NCBI RefSeq assembly: GCF_024343675.1
Contig: NZ_RJUD01000003.1
Location: forward strand, 1-64,000
DNA from: Lacihabitans sp. CS3-21
Lineage (GTDB): Bacteria; Bacteroidota; Bacteroidia; Cytophagales; Spirosomataceae
Direction: 5' to 3'
Length of the DNA stretch: 64,000 nt
The position numbers were made by a program, and so were the translations under genes. Under the pieces are notes generated by a model, which saw only the letters and a list, made by a program, of their open reading frames with translations, was not told where the DNA came from and did not search any database. Shown one piece after another: positions 26,374 to 35,614 of this stretch (positions are counted from its first letter, which is position 1; each line of letters opens with the position of its first letter).

Positions 26374-26724
26374 ATGAGCGAAAAACTCGACAAAGGAAAA
26401 GAAGGCGAAGATTACGCTGTAAAATATCTTACCGACAAAGGTTTTGTAATAAAAGAACGCAATTTTACCTCACACAATTCAGAGATTGACATTATTTGCA
26501 CAAAAGATGATATGCTGATTTTTGTAGAAGTTAGACTAAAACTCAATGCCGACTATGGTTTTCCTGAAGGGACTATGGGAAAAGGTAAACAAAATGCCAT
26601 AAAAAAAGGGGCTGAAGCTTATTTACACAAGTTTCCATGGAATGGGGAGGCTCGTTTTGACTTCATTTCGATAATCGAAAAACCCAAGTTCGAAATTTTG
26701 CATTTTGAGGATGCATTTTTTTAA
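26374..26724 (+). CDS. YraN/UPF0102 family putative endonuclease
   Basis: A 116-residue member of the YraN family (UPF0102), related in fold to restriction-type nucleases. Visible motifs are the KGKEGEDYAVKYLTDKGF start, the acidic HNSEIDIICTKDDMLIFVEVR core with D-x(n)-E-V-x arrangement, and KQNAIKKGAEAYL. In most members the core motif ends EVKxR; here it reads EVRLK, so one catalytic lysine position is swapped with arginine. Members are thought to act in recombination or repair, but the activity has rarely been shown. Confidence 0.88.
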   Translation: MSEKLDKGKEGEDYAVKYLTDKGFVIKERNFTSHNSEIDIICTKDDMLIFVEVRLKLNADYGFPEGTMGKGKQNAIKKGAEAYLHKFPWNGEARFDFISIIEKPKFEILHFEDAFF

Positions 26725-26815
26725 GGAAAATTTAATGTTATTTTTGAGTTTTTTTGAAGTTTGGCAACGAAATTGCTGCGATTTTCTCAGTTTGCTTTCT
26801 TGAAAACATCTCACT

Positions 26816-28723
26816 ATGAAAACTTTAATAATTTTTACCCTCGTTTTGTGTTGTTTTCAATCCACCTTTTCACAGAATACCCAGACCTTTGGTAAAGGAA
26901 ACATAAAGGGAGTTACTGTTAATGCTAGCTCAAATGCCTCAAAAGGTATTAAAACGCTCATGAGTACTGGTTACATCCCTAATCCAAAGGCCAGTTCAAG
27001 GTTTCTTTCACAGGCCACGCTTGGCCCAAAGCTTTCTGAAATTCTGTCTTTGCAAAATCAAGGCATAGAACCTTGGTTAGATGAGCAATTTGCGATGAAT
27101 CCAAATTTCAATCTCCAAAACTACGTGCAAAATATGCACCAAAGTATGGTAGATTCTCTAAAACTTCAGAATCCGGCTGGGAATTACACTTTGAATAATG
27201 TTTTTATTGACGATTGGGCATTTGATGTAGCTTGGTTTCAGGCCAACATGGTTTCAATGGATAAATTACGCTGGAGAGTAAGTTTAGCTTTGAGTCAAAT
27301 ATTTGTAACATCCAGAATATCGGCTTTTGACAATAATCCCTATGCCTTGGCAAGTTATTATGATATGTTGAACAAAAACGCTTTTGGAAATTACAGAAGT
27401 TTGATTGATAGCGTTACATATCATCCTGCAATGGCGGTTTATTTAACCTATTTGAATAATCATGCTACTGATACTTTAGCAATATCTACAACCAACCAAA
27501 CAAAAAAGAAAGTTTTTCCTGACGAAAACTATGCAAGAGAAATTATGCAATTGTTTTCGATTGGTTTGTTTGAGTTAAACAATAATGGAACAGAAAAAAA
27601 AGACATAAGCGGAAAATCAATTCCAACCTACAACAACGATGACATTGGCAATCTTGCGAAGGTTTTTACAGGTTTGTCATGGTCACATAGTAGGTATTTG
27701 GGTGATAATAATAACGTAAATGACTGGAGTTATACCAAAAGATTGAAGTTTTTTCCAGTTGATTCAAGTGAAAAATATACGAGGTGGTGGGCAAATCCTA
27801 ATACTTGGAGAATTGTAAATGGTCATGAGCCTGGGCCTAAAACCTTTCTTAACCAAACTATTGTGGCAAGGCCCGTTGCAGATGGACAACTTGATATTCG
27901 GGATGCTTTGGATATTATTTTTAACCACCCAAATGTAGGGCCTTTTATGGCAAAAAGACTCATACAACATCTAGTGAGTTCTAATCCTTCTTCTGAATTT
28001 ATAGACCGAATAGCGTCTGTATTTAATAACAATGGAATAGGAGTAAGAGGGGATTTAAAAGCTGTGGTGAGGGCAATTTTGCTCGACCCTGAGGCGAGGG
28101 ATTGTTGTGCAGAAAAAGAAAATACTGCTTATGGACACTTAAGAGAGCCGTTTTTGCGATATATGAATCTTATAAATGGTATCGGATTGACCAATCAAAG
28201 TGGTATTTATAGAAACGTAATGGTGGATTTATACGATAGAATCGAACAAAAGCCACTTTATTCCCCTTCGGTGTTCAATTTTTATCAGCCAGGGTATGTT
28301 CCTGGAGGACCTTTACAAGCTGCAGGAAAAGTTGGTCCAGAGTTTCAAATGCTCAATTCATTGTCTTTTTCTAACTATATGAATGCCCTTCACAAATGGA
28401 TAATTTCTAATGATCCAATTGAATATTGGAGCATTTTTAACAACGAATTTTATAAAAGTGACCAAGAGCCAAAGTTTAATATTACGGCTGATTATGTACT
28501 TGCTAAAGACAATCGTATAAAAGAATTTTTGGATAAGTACAACCTCATATTAGCACAGGGAAGAATAAAGGCAGAAAATATGTCCATCATTCAAAATGTG
28601 CTGCTTTCTATGCCCATTACTTTTGATATAAATGGTGTTCCAGACCCCACTTTGGCCGATAGACGACTAAGAATGGGAATATTTCTGATAATGATTGCTC
28701 CTGACTACCTAATAAACAAATAA
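26816..28723 (+). CDS. DUF1800 family secreted protein
   Basis: A 635-residue exported protein with a signal peptide (residues 1-19, ending TFS-Q). The DUF1800 region has the recognisable ASRFLSQATLGP start, a WRVSLALSQIFVTS segment, the NYAREIMQLFSIGLFELN motif, AKVFTGLSWS, and MAKRLIQHLVSS near the end. The function of the family is unknown. It is nearly always encoded directly before a DUF1501 gene, as here (three-base gap), in Bacteroidota, Planctomycetes and Proteobacteria. It begins a three-gene operon with DUF1501 and a PA14 surface protein. Confidence 0.88.
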   Translation: MKTLIIFTLVLCCFQSTFSQNTQTFGKGNIKGVTVNASSNASKGIKTLMSTGYIPNPKASSRFLSQATLGPKLSEILSLQNQGIEPWLDEQFAMNPNFNLQNYVQNMHQSMVDSLKLQNPAGNYTLNNVFIDDWAFDVAWFQANMVSMDKLRWRVSLALSQIFVTSRISAFDNNPYALASYYDMLNKNAFGNYRSLIDSVTYHPAMAVYLTYLNNHATDTLAISTTNQTKKKVFPDENYAREIMQLFSIGLFELNNNGTEKKDISGKSIPTYNNDDIGNLAKVFTGLSWSHSRYLGDNNNVNDWSYTKRLKFFPVDSSEKYTRWWANPNTWRIVNGHEPGPKTFLNQTIVARPVADGQLDIRDALDIIFNHPNVGPFMAKRLIQHLVSSNPSSEFIDRIASVFNNNGIGVRGDLKAVVRAILLDPEARDCCAEKENTAYGHLREPFLRYMNLINGIGLTNQSGIYRNVMVDLYDRIEQKPLYSPSVFNFYQPGYVPGGPLQAAGKVGPEFQMLNSLSFSNYMNALHKWIISNDPIEYWSIFNNEFYKSDQEPKFNITADYVLAKDNRIKEFLDKYNLILAQGRIKAENMSIIQNVLLSMPITFDINGVPDPTLADRRLRMGIFLIMIAPDYLINK

Positions 28724-28726
28724 GAA

Positions 28727-30241
28727 ATGAACAGAAGAAATTTCATAAAGAATGTCGGGTGTGGAGCCATGGGAAGTACTACACTTCTTAGCTCTTTGAC
28801 GAGTTTAGGGGCTCTTAACGGTCTTACTAACTTCAATAAAAACGCTCCTGGAGAGGACTACAAAGCTATTGTGTGTATTCTATTTTCTGGTGGTATTGAT
28901 TCTTTCAATATGTTGATGCCTACGGGGACTACTGTAAATGGGGACAATGGCTTTTCTGAATATTTGGCACTAAGAACTGATCTTGCGGTTGCACAGACTC
29001 CATCCAGTTTTTTAGCTTTAAATAATCCGCAATGCTCTAGTTTTCGGGGACAAAACTGTGCCTATTCTGCTTTTGGAGTACATCCTCAAATGAGTGGTAT
29101 TAGAGATTTGTTCAACGCCGGCAAGTTGGCGTTTATGTCTAATATAGGCACGCTGATAGAGCCAATACTTACCCCAAATGAGTATCAAAACTCTTTAAAG
29201 AAGATTCCGCTAGGTATTTATTCTCATTCTGACCAAATCATGCAGTGGCAAACCTCTGTACCGCAAAGTCGTGACGCACTGGGAGTGGGAGGTAGAATGG
29301 CAGATATCTTGAATGCCAACAATGCCAACAACGGCATTTCGATGAATATCTCTCTGGCAGGTAAGAATGTTTTCCAAAGGGGTCAATCGGTTTCAGAGTA
29401 TTCAATAAGCGACAATGTGGATCCAAACAATGTAGGACTTCAGTCATTTCCATCGTGGTGGGGAAATCAAGGTTTACTGCAAGAAATGAGAACAAATGCA
29501 ATCGACAGCCTTGTGGGACAAACATATTCAAATTTACTTCAAAAAACCTATTCGGCCACTGCAAAAGAAAGTATGGCTTCTTTTGAGATTTTCAAAGAAG
29601 CATTAAAAAGAGTTCCAACCATCTCCACTACTTTTCCTAACACTTCATTGGCGGGTGATTTGGCTGCAATAACGAAAGTGATGAGTGTTCGACAGCAGCT
29701 TGGAACAAAGAGACAGATATTTTTTGTAAACTATGGTGGTTGGGATATGCATGATGGTCTCTTGGGTGGCCTAAATGGCAAATTACCTGTGGTAAGCCAA
29801 GCCATGAAGGCCTTTTTTGATAGTACTGTTGAATTGGGGATTTCTGAAAACGTAACCACTTTTACCATTTCAGACTTTGCCCGAACGCTTACTTCCAATG
29901 GAAATGGGTCGGATCATGCATGGGGAGGAAATAATATGATAATGGGTGGGGCAGTAAATGGTGGAAGAATTTTTGGAGCCTATCCTAAAATGGATCTGAG
30001 CAGTGCTAACAATAGGAATATTTCCTACCGAGGAAACTTTATTCCAACAGTTTCTACAGATGAAATGTATGCCGAGATTGCTCTTTGGTATGGTGTGAGC
30101 CCATCTGATTTGTGCTATGTTTTGCCCAATCTGGGAAATTTTTATTCATACGCTGCAAACAATTACCCAATAGGGTTCATGAATTTTAATCAAAGTCCCA
30201 TATCGACGACCAATCATCCTTTAGGCTGTTTAAACTATTGA
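28727..30241 (+). CDS. DUF1501 family Tat-exported protein
   Basis: A 504-residue protein of the DUF1501 family, which belongs to the alkaline phosphatase/sulfatase-like fold. The twin-arginine signal MNRRNFIKNVGCGAMGSTTLL is at the start. The core shows VCILFSGGIDSFNMLMP, the FVNYGGWDMHDG segment and the TFTISDFARTLTSNGNGSDHAWGG stretch, whose Asp/His pattern suggests a metal site. Substrate is unknown. The DUF1800 gene ends three bases upstream and the PA14 gene starts six bases downstream. The Tat route means that it folds, perhaps with a metal, in the cytoplasm before export. Confidence 0.9.
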   Translation: MNRRNFIKNVGCGAMGSTTLLSSLTSLGALNGLTNFNKNAPGEDYKAIVCILFSGGIDSFNMLMPTGTTVNGDNGFSEYLALRTDLAVAQTPSSFLALNNPQCSSFRGQNCAYSAFGVHPQMSGIRDLFNAGKLAFMSNIGTLIEPILTPNEYQNSLKKIPLGIYSHSDQIMQWQTSVPQSRDALGVGGRMADILNANNANNGISMNISLAGKNVFQRGQSVSEYSISDNVDPNNVGLQSFPSWWGNQGLLQEMRTNAIDSLVGQTYSNLLQKTYSATAKESMASFEIFKEALKRVPTISTTFPNTSLAGDLAAITKVMSVRQQLGTKRQIFFVNYGGWDMHDGLLGGLNGKLPVVSQAMKAFFDSTVELGISENVTTFTISDFARTLTSNGNGSDHAWGGNNMIMGGAVNGGRIFGAYPKMDLSSANNRNISYRGNFIPTVSTDEMYAEIALWYGVSPSDLCYVLPNLGNFYSYAANNYPIGFMNFNQSPISTTNHPLGCLNY

Positions 30242-30247
30242 TAAATT

Positions 30248-32611
30248 ATGAAGATTAAGGTTATATTTTTTGCCATTTTTTTAAGTAGTTTTTATGCCAA
30301 AGCTCAAACCTGTGTTGGTCCTGCGGGACAAGTAAAGTGGAGTTATTGGACTGGATTTAGTTCCACTCCTGACACGAACGCACTTTATGCATTGGAGTTT
30401 TTTCCGGAGACGCCTGACGGTTTTCAGATGATTCCAACACTCAGTACACCCAGCAATTATACGGAATACTATGCCGGAATGGTAAGGGGTTTTATAAGTG
30501 TTCCCGTTACGACTACTTACACTTTCAATCTTACAGGAGATGATAGAGCCTTGTTTTTTTTAAGTAATGGAATAAACCCTCAAAACAAAACTAAAAGAGC
30601 AGAAGTGCCAGGTTATACGGGACCAGTTGAGCATACTAAATATTCGCAACAAACATCTGCCTCAATTACATTAGTGGGTGGTCAATATTACTATTTCGAG
30701 ATACTCAACTTCGAAGGAGGATATTCAGATTTTGCGACTTTATTTTGGAAGAAAAATGCTGAAACGGTTTGGACGGTAGTAGATTTTAATTCTATCTATG
30801 AATACACTTGTGGAACAACTTGCCCTTCCAGAGGTACTCCTTGTAATGACAATAATTCCCAAACTACTAACGACCAGCAAGATGGCTTTTGCAATTGTTT
30901 AGGAACGGCGACTTCAACAAATGCTTGCATTGGACAAAAAGGTTTACTGGAGGCGTATTATTATGAAAACATTCCGGGTTCTTATGTGGAAAACGACTTG
31001 ATAAATGCCCCAAAGTTCCCTTTGGTTCCCGATAAAATGGAGAAACTAAAGGGTGTTTATGGGCCATTAAATCAATCAACTTATGACAATTATGGCACAC
31101 TTGTTCAAGGCTTTTTGACAGTGCCAGTAACAGGAAAGTATGAGTTTAATCTTACAGGGGACAATCAGACTTTCTTTTTTATGAGTAAAAATGATTCTGT
31201 TGAATATAAGCAAAACCATCAGATGTTTGCATTTTATGGTATTGGAGAGTATGAACATAACTATTCAGTTTTGCAGAATTCAGGCCCAATTTACATGCAA
31301 AAGGGGAAATTCTATTATTTCGAATTTAGACACAAAGAAAACTCTTGGCGTGATCATTTCCATTTGTTTTGGAAAACGCCATTTCATCCTCAGCGAACAT
31401 GGAAGAAAATTCCTAATTTTTATATTTATGACTACAATTGTGAAGTGTCTTGTATTGCTCAGAATACACTTTGTGATGACGGAAATGCATTTACAAACAA
31501 TGACAAAATAGATGGAAATTGTAATTGCGTTGGAACGCCTTGTTCAGGCCCAGACTGCGACGACTTAGGAGCAAAGTATCAAATGTATGCAGATTGCAGT
31601 CCGACCGACAATCTTAATCCAATAGAGGAGGCTTCTTGGACTTCTTGTGCAACCGCTCCTAATCCAAATCCAGCTCGAAGTGCAAGCCAACACTGGATAA
31701 AATACGATTTCAGTGACATTTATAAATTCAAAGAGGCTAGGGTTTGGAATTATAATGTGTTAAACCAAACCAACAAAGGTTTTAGAGAAGTGGTAATTGA
31801 TTATTCGGTAGATGGAACAAACTGGATACCGCTTGGAGGTACATATACATGGCCACAAGCACCTGGGTTGGTTGATTATTCAGGTTTCGTTGGACCAAAC
31901 TTTAATGACGCCAAGGCGAAATATATTTTAATTTCGGCTTTAAATAACCATGGAGACGCTACTTGTTCGGGGTTTAGTAAAATCACATTTGATGCCGCAC
32001 TTTGCAACATTATGGATACGCCTTGCGATGACCAAGATCCTCTGACTTCTTACGACAAATTTGATGGAAATTGTAATTGCAAAGGTGTTGATATTAGCTG
32101 TGGCACTGATACACTTGCCTTGGGTAAAATGAGTTTGACAGATACGCTTTTTTCAGCTAAAAAAAGGATTGAATCGATAAGTTTGGTTCCTACAACGAAA
32201 AATATTTCGTTCACAGCTGGAAACAGTATCGTGCTTTTACCTGGATTTGAAGTAAAAAACGCAGCGGTTTTCTCGGCCGAAATAGAGAACTGTATTCAAC
32301 AACAGTTCTCGGCAAATATAGCAATAGGCATGAAACAAATTCAAGAGCAAAATGCTATGAAAGGATTGATGTTAGATGAAGAAAATACAAAAACTAAGAA
32401 AGTTATTTACAGACTTAATGAACCTGGAGATGTTCTGTTGCAATTAAAAACTATCAAAGGAAATGTTATCGTAACTTTGGTAGATACTTTTCAAGAAAAT
32501 CTCGGTACTCAGACCAAACTAATTCCAACTAACAAACTAGCGAAAGGCAAGTATGAAATTATGCTTAAAATCAACAAGAATGTAGTTTCTGAGTATTTTG
32601 AAGTGCCTTAG
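30248..32611 (+). CDS. Multidomain PA14/discoidin-type secreted protein, probable type IX cargo
   Basis: A 787-residue secreted protein. Domains in order: signal peptide 1-20; PA14-like domain about 28-188; Cys-rich repeat 189-220 (TPCNDNN...DGFCNCLGT); second PA14-like domain about 228-398; repeat 2 at 402-432 (TLCDDGN...DGNCNCVGT); discoidin (F5/8C)-like domain about 440-586 with ARSASQHWI; repeat 3 at 590-613; a coathanger-like stack about 625-682 (SFTAGNSIVLLPGF); and a C-terminal beta domain about 705-787 resembling a type IX sorting domain (KLAKGKYEIMLKI). It likely binds surface glycans. It is the last gene of the DUF1800/DUF1501 operon and overlaps the convergent next gene by four bases. 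Confidence 0.78.
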   Translation: MKIKVIFFAIFLSSFYAKAQTCVGPAGQVKWSYWTGFSSTPDTNALYALEFFPETPDGFQMIPTLSTPSNYTEYYAGMVRGFISVPVTTTYTFNLTGDDRALFFLSNGINPQNKTKRAEVPGYTGPVEHTKYSQQTSASITLVGGQYYYFEILNFEGGYSDFATLFWKKNAETVWTVVDFNSIYEYTCGTTCPSRGTPCNDNNSQTTNDQQDGFCNCLGTATSTNACIGQKGLLEAYYYENIPGSYVENDLINAPKFPLVPDKMEKLKGVYGPLNQSTYDNYGTLVQGFLTVPVTGKYEFNLTGDNQTFFFMSKNDSVEYKQNHQMFAFYGIGEYEHNYSVLQNSGPIYMQKGKFYYFEFRHKENSWRDHFHLFWKTPFHPQRTWKKIPNFYIYDYNCEVSCIAQNTLCDDGNAFTNNDKIDGNCNCVGTPCSGPDCDDLGAKYQMYADCSPTDNLNPIEEASWTSCATAPNPNPARSASQHWIKYDFSDIYKFKEARVWNYNVLNQTNKGFREVVIDYSVDGTNWIPLGGTYTWPQAPGLVDYSGFVGPNFNDAKAKYILISALNNHGDATCSGFSKITFDAALCNIMDTPCDDQDPLTSYDKFDGNCNCKGVDISCGTDTLALGKMSLTDTLFSAKKRIESISLVPTTKNISFTAGNSIVLLPGFEVKNAAVFSAEIENCIQQQFSANIAIGMKQIQEQNAMKGLMLDEENTKTKKVIYRLNEPGDVLLQLKTIKGNVIVTLVDTFQENLGTQTKLIPTNKLAKGKYEIMLKINKNVVSEYFEVP

Positions 32612-32877
32612 AAGTAGCCTTCTATTACTTCTTGAATTTTTGACATTGGCACAAGCATGGGTTTCTGATTGATTGTAATGGCCACTTTTGTTTCAGCTCC
32701 TTCACCTGAAATTACTTTGTAACCTCCCTTTACGGAGCCAATAAGTGTTTTCAGAGCAAATGTGCCACTTTTTTGGTCGCCCGCGAAAATTCCTCCTTTT
32801 GTTTTGATTGCTTTTGTGGCATTAACAACAAAGTCGGATGCTGTGCCTGGATAGTCAATGTTAAATGAAGTTGCCAT
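32608..32877 (-). CDS. Small conserved hypothetical protein
   Basis: An 89-residue soluble protein, MATSFNIDYPGTASDF at the start and IQEVIEGYF at the end, with a glycine-rich centre. Its pattern (a short strand, then GTFAL...GGYKVI strands, then a C-terminal helix) weakly recalls the small polyhydroxyalkanoate-granule-associated family, but I do not claim membership. It is convergent with the PA14 gene (four-base overlap) and lies downstream of comB on the same strand, 44 bases away, so the two may share a transcript. Confidence 0.6.
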   Translation of the reverse strand: MATSFNIDYPGTASDFVVNATKAIKTKGGIFAGDQKSGTFALKTLIGSVKGGYKVISGEGAETKVAITINQKPMLVPMSKIQEVIEGYF

Positions 32878-32921
32878 TTTGTTAGATTTTTTAAATTAGG
32901 AACGAATATAATATTTATATC

Positions 32922-33629
32922 TTAATGAACCACCAATTCATTTCCTCTTAATACAGGTAGAACATCATAAAGGTCTTTTTGCAAACAGTAACTGATGTCT
33001 TTGTTAATACCCAAGCCTTGCAACCTGCGAATGTGTGACGAGTTAGCAAGATATGCAAGCATGTTGTCTTTGGCTTGTTGATAAGTTCTCATTGCTAAAA
33101 TAGCCGAATCTTCAGAAACAAAATACTCGTCTTTCAATGCTTCTACTACTGCTCCCGCAAATAGCGTATCTTCGAGATTTGGGCGACCTTTCCAGCCTGC
33201 ACAAAGCACCAAAACATCATAAGGTTGGTTTTTAAGATGATTAACGACTGCTTCCAAATTCAAAAATGCCCCCACAATCACTTTTACGGCGTCGGTTTTG
33301 GCTTTTGAAATAGACAAAGTGCCATTTGTTGTAGTCATAGCTATTTTTCCTCCAATTAATCGTTCGTCCATGTAGCTAAAGGGCGAATTGTCGAGGTCAA
33401 ATCCTTCTACTTTTTCGGCATTTCTTTCTGCTGCTGCCACATATCCCATGTTTTGGAGATTTTTACATTCTTCTACCGTTGCTACTGGGATAATGCTTTT
33501 CACACCATAAGCAAAACCAGTGACCATACATGAAGTTGCCCTAAAAATGTCAGTAACAACAACTATAGAATTATTGATTTTGTGCAGATGCAATAAGTCA
33601 GGGGTAAGACAAACGTCTATATTTTTCAT
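32922..33629 (-). CDS. comB: 2-phosphosulfolactate phosphatase (ComB family)
   Basis: A 235-residue member of the ComB family, which hydrolyses 2-phospho-3-sulfolactate to sulfolactate. Family features visible are the VVVTDIFRATSCMV start, the AERNAEKVEGFDLDNSPF region, the TTTNGT loop and the VLCAGWKGRPNLEDTLFAGAVVEAL end. In methanogens it serves coenzyme M synthesis. In Bacteroidota there is no known coenzyme M, so it probably serves another sulfonate pathway, perhaps linked to the sulfonolipids of Cytophagales; that is inference. It has its own promoter. Confidence 0.87.
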   Translation of the reverse strand: MKNIDVCLTPDLLHLHKINNSIVVVTDIFRATSCMVTGFAYGVKSIIPVATVEECKNLQNMGYVAAAERNAEKVEGFDLDNSPFSYMDERLIGGKIAMTTTNGTLSISKAKTDAVKVIVGAFLNLEAVVNHLKNQPYDVLVLCAGWKGRPNLEDTLFAGAVVEALKDEYFVSEDSAILAMRTYQQAKDNMLAYLANSSHIRRLQGLGINKDISYCLQKDLYDVLPVLRGNELVVH

Positions 33630-33650
33630 TCGTGATTTTTAAAAATTAGG

Positions 33651-33685
33651 CAAAAGTAAAAACCTTGTGAGTTTTTACACACAAA
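33651..33685 (-). promoter_or_regulatory. Putative promoter of comB
   Basis: On the minus strand TTTG is followed after 23 bases by TACTTTTG. The -7 box is identical to those at 3162 and 61314. It ends 21 bases before the comB ATG. Confidence 0.42.
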
Positions 33686-33752
33686 ATATTTTTGTTTTTA
33701 AATAATGAAACAAAAATATTTTTAACTTTACAATAACCCTTAATATAAATAA

Positions 33753-34142
33753 ATGAAAGATCATGCTATAAGTTGGTTCGAAATTCCAACGGAAGACCTC
33801 GACAGAGCTCAAAAATTTTACGAAGCTATTTTTGAAATTCAGATGATTCCAATGGAGTTTCCAGGTTTCCAAATGAGACTATTCCCTATTTCTAATCCTG
33901 AAACAGGTATTGGCGGGGCTTTGGTCAAAACAAGTCCCGGATTTTATATTCCATCTGAAAGTCAAGGGCCATTGATATATCTTAATGCCAATCCGGATGT
34001 AGAAATTGTACTGTCGAGGGTGGAAAATGCTGGCGGTAAAGTGACAGTTCCAAAAACTTTAATATCCGAAGAGCATGGATCTATGGGTGTTTTTATAGAT
34101 TCAGAAGGAAATAGGATTGCTGTTCATTCAATTCCTCAATAA
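33753..34142 (+). CDS. VOC family protein
   Basis: A 129-residue vicinal oxygen chelate protein that starts HAISWFEIPTEDLDRAQKFYEAIF and ends DSEGNRIAVHSI, the usual halves of one glyoxalase-like domain. The HAISWFEIP start with conserved Glu/His positions resembles the subfamily often annotated as glyoxalase/bleomycin resistance proteins of unknown substrate. The last seven bases overlap the 3' end of the convergent oxidoreductase-MaoC gene. It is not closely similar to the VOC protein at 389-760. Confidence 0.85.
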   Translation: MKDHAISWFEIPTEDLDRAQKFYEAIFEIQMIPMEFPGFQMRLFPISNPETGIGGALVKTSPGFYIPSESQGPLIYLNANPDVEIVLSRVENAGGKVTVPKTLISEEHGSMGVFIDSEGNRIAVHSIPQ

Positions 34143-35614
34143 ATCACACTCAAAAGTTCAGCGACACACACCGGCTTTGGATTGTTTTCTACGAAATAAG
34201 TCCCCTCTATTTTCATTTTTAGGCCGTTGTTTGGGGCTTCAGTCGCTTCCAGAAGTTTGGCAACCATTTTTACTTTTGAATTCACTTTAATGGGCTGTAA
34301 AAATCGCACTTTGTCGGAGCCGTAATTGATGCCCATTTTCGAGTTTTTTACTTCGTAAATATCAAACATAAACTTCGGGCTTAGCGACAAAGTCAGCAAT
34401 CCATGAGCAATGGTACTTCCGAAAGGGCTCAGAGCAGCTTTTTCAGGATTTACATGTATCCACTGCTCATCAAAAGTGGCTTTTGCAAAACCATCAATGA
34501 TGTCTTGACTTATTTCTAGCCAAGGACTTTCACCAATTATTTTGCCTACTGAAGCCTTTATCTCTTCTAAATTTTGATAGATTCTTTTAGATTTTTCAGG
34601 TTCAATAATTTTTGTAATTGGCACATTAGTTAGCTTTTCATCACAAATAACCACGGCTTTTCCTACTACCTTCCTTTCTCGCAAATCCACCAAAGCTTGT
34701 GCTGAATCTGGCAAGCTGTATTTTTTGAAAATGTGCGGTTTCAGTTTTCCTTCTTTAAACCAGTTGGCCAATTCTAGGATGTTTTCAAAGTTTTCTTTGG
34801 GTTGAAGTTTTGAGAATTGTCCCCAAAATACGCCGAGCACAGAACAGCCTTTTAACAAAGCCAAATTAAATGGCAATTTCGGAATTTCACCTCCAGCAAA
34901 ACCCACTACCAAATATCGCCCATTCCATGCCATGCTTCGCAATGTTGGTTCGGCATATTTATCTCCTACTGGGTCATAAACTACATCAATTCCTTTGCCT
35001 CGCGTATATTCTTTAATTTTTTCTCTTAGGTCTTCTTTTTCATAATTTACCAAAAAATCAGCTCCCTTCTCTTTGCAAATGGCCAGTTTCTCGTCAGTTG
35101 ATGCCGCAGCTATTATATTTGCACCCATTAATTTACCGAGTTCTACAGCAGCTAAACCTACACCGCCAGCAGCCCCCAAAACCAATAAAGTTTCGCCTTT
35201 TTGCAAATGTGCACGGTTCTTTAGAGCATGATAGGAAGTGCCAAAATTGTACATCAAACTGGCTCCAGTTACAAAATCCATATAATCGGGCAAAGGAAAA
35301 ACGCGATCAGCACCCACACAAACTTCCTCGGAAAATCCACCCCAACCACAAAGTGCAAAAACACGTTGACCGATGCTTAGTTTTTTGACATTTTCTCCAA
35401 TTTTTAGAATTACTCCAGCCACTTCTCCACCAGGTGAAAACGGCAATTCGGGCTTAAATTGATATTTGTTTTCAATGATTAATGTATCAGGGAAATTGGC
35501 ACTGCAAGCTGCCACTTTGATTAACACCTCGTTTTCTTTGGGTTCTGGAGCGTTTATTTCTTTAAAAATTAATTTTTCGGCGGGTCCAAATTCAGTACAG
35601 AGTAAGGCTTTCAT
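34136..35614 (-). CDS. Fusion of MDR quinone oxidoreductase-like domain and MaoC-like hydratase
   Basis: A 492-residue bifunctional protein. Residues 1-325 are a medium-chain dehydrogenase/reductase of the NADPH:quinone oxidoreductase type: N-terminal GroES fold with PFSPGGEVAGVILKIGENV and the Rossmann motif LVLGAAGGVGLAAVELGK (145-161), without the structural zinc cysteines. After a linker, residues 345-492 form a MaoC/NodN-type hot-dog hydratase with FDEQWIHVNPEKA (D382, H387) and PFGSTIAHGLLTLSL (S400). The hydratase would add water to an enoyl-CoA that the reductase could act on. Each domain is normally a separate protein. The frame is continuous, with no sign of a sequencing merge. Confidence 0.9.
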   Translation of the reverse strand: MKALLCTEFGPAEKLIFKEINAPEPKENEVLIKVAACSANFPDTLIIENKYQFKPELPFSPGGEVAGVILKIGENVKKLSIGQRVFALCGWGGFSEEVCVGADRVFPLPDYMDFVTGASLMYNFGTSYHALKNRAHLQKGETLLVLGAAGGVGLAAVELGKLMGANIIAAASTDEKLAICKEKGADFLVNYEKEDLREKIKEYTRGKGIDVVYDPVGDKYAEPTLRSMAWNGRYLVVGFAGGEIPKLPFNLALLKGCSVLGVFWGQFSKLQPKENFENILELANWFKEGKLKPHIFKKYSLPDSAQALVDLRERKVVGKAVVICDEKLTNVPITKIIEPEKSKRIYQNLEEIKASVGKIIGESPWLEISQDIIDGFAKATFDEQWIHVNPEKAALSPFGSTIAHGLLTLSLSPKFMFDIYEVKNSKMGINYGSDKVRFLQPIKVNSKVKMVAKLLEATEAPNNGLKMKIEGTYFVENNPKPVCVAELLSVIY

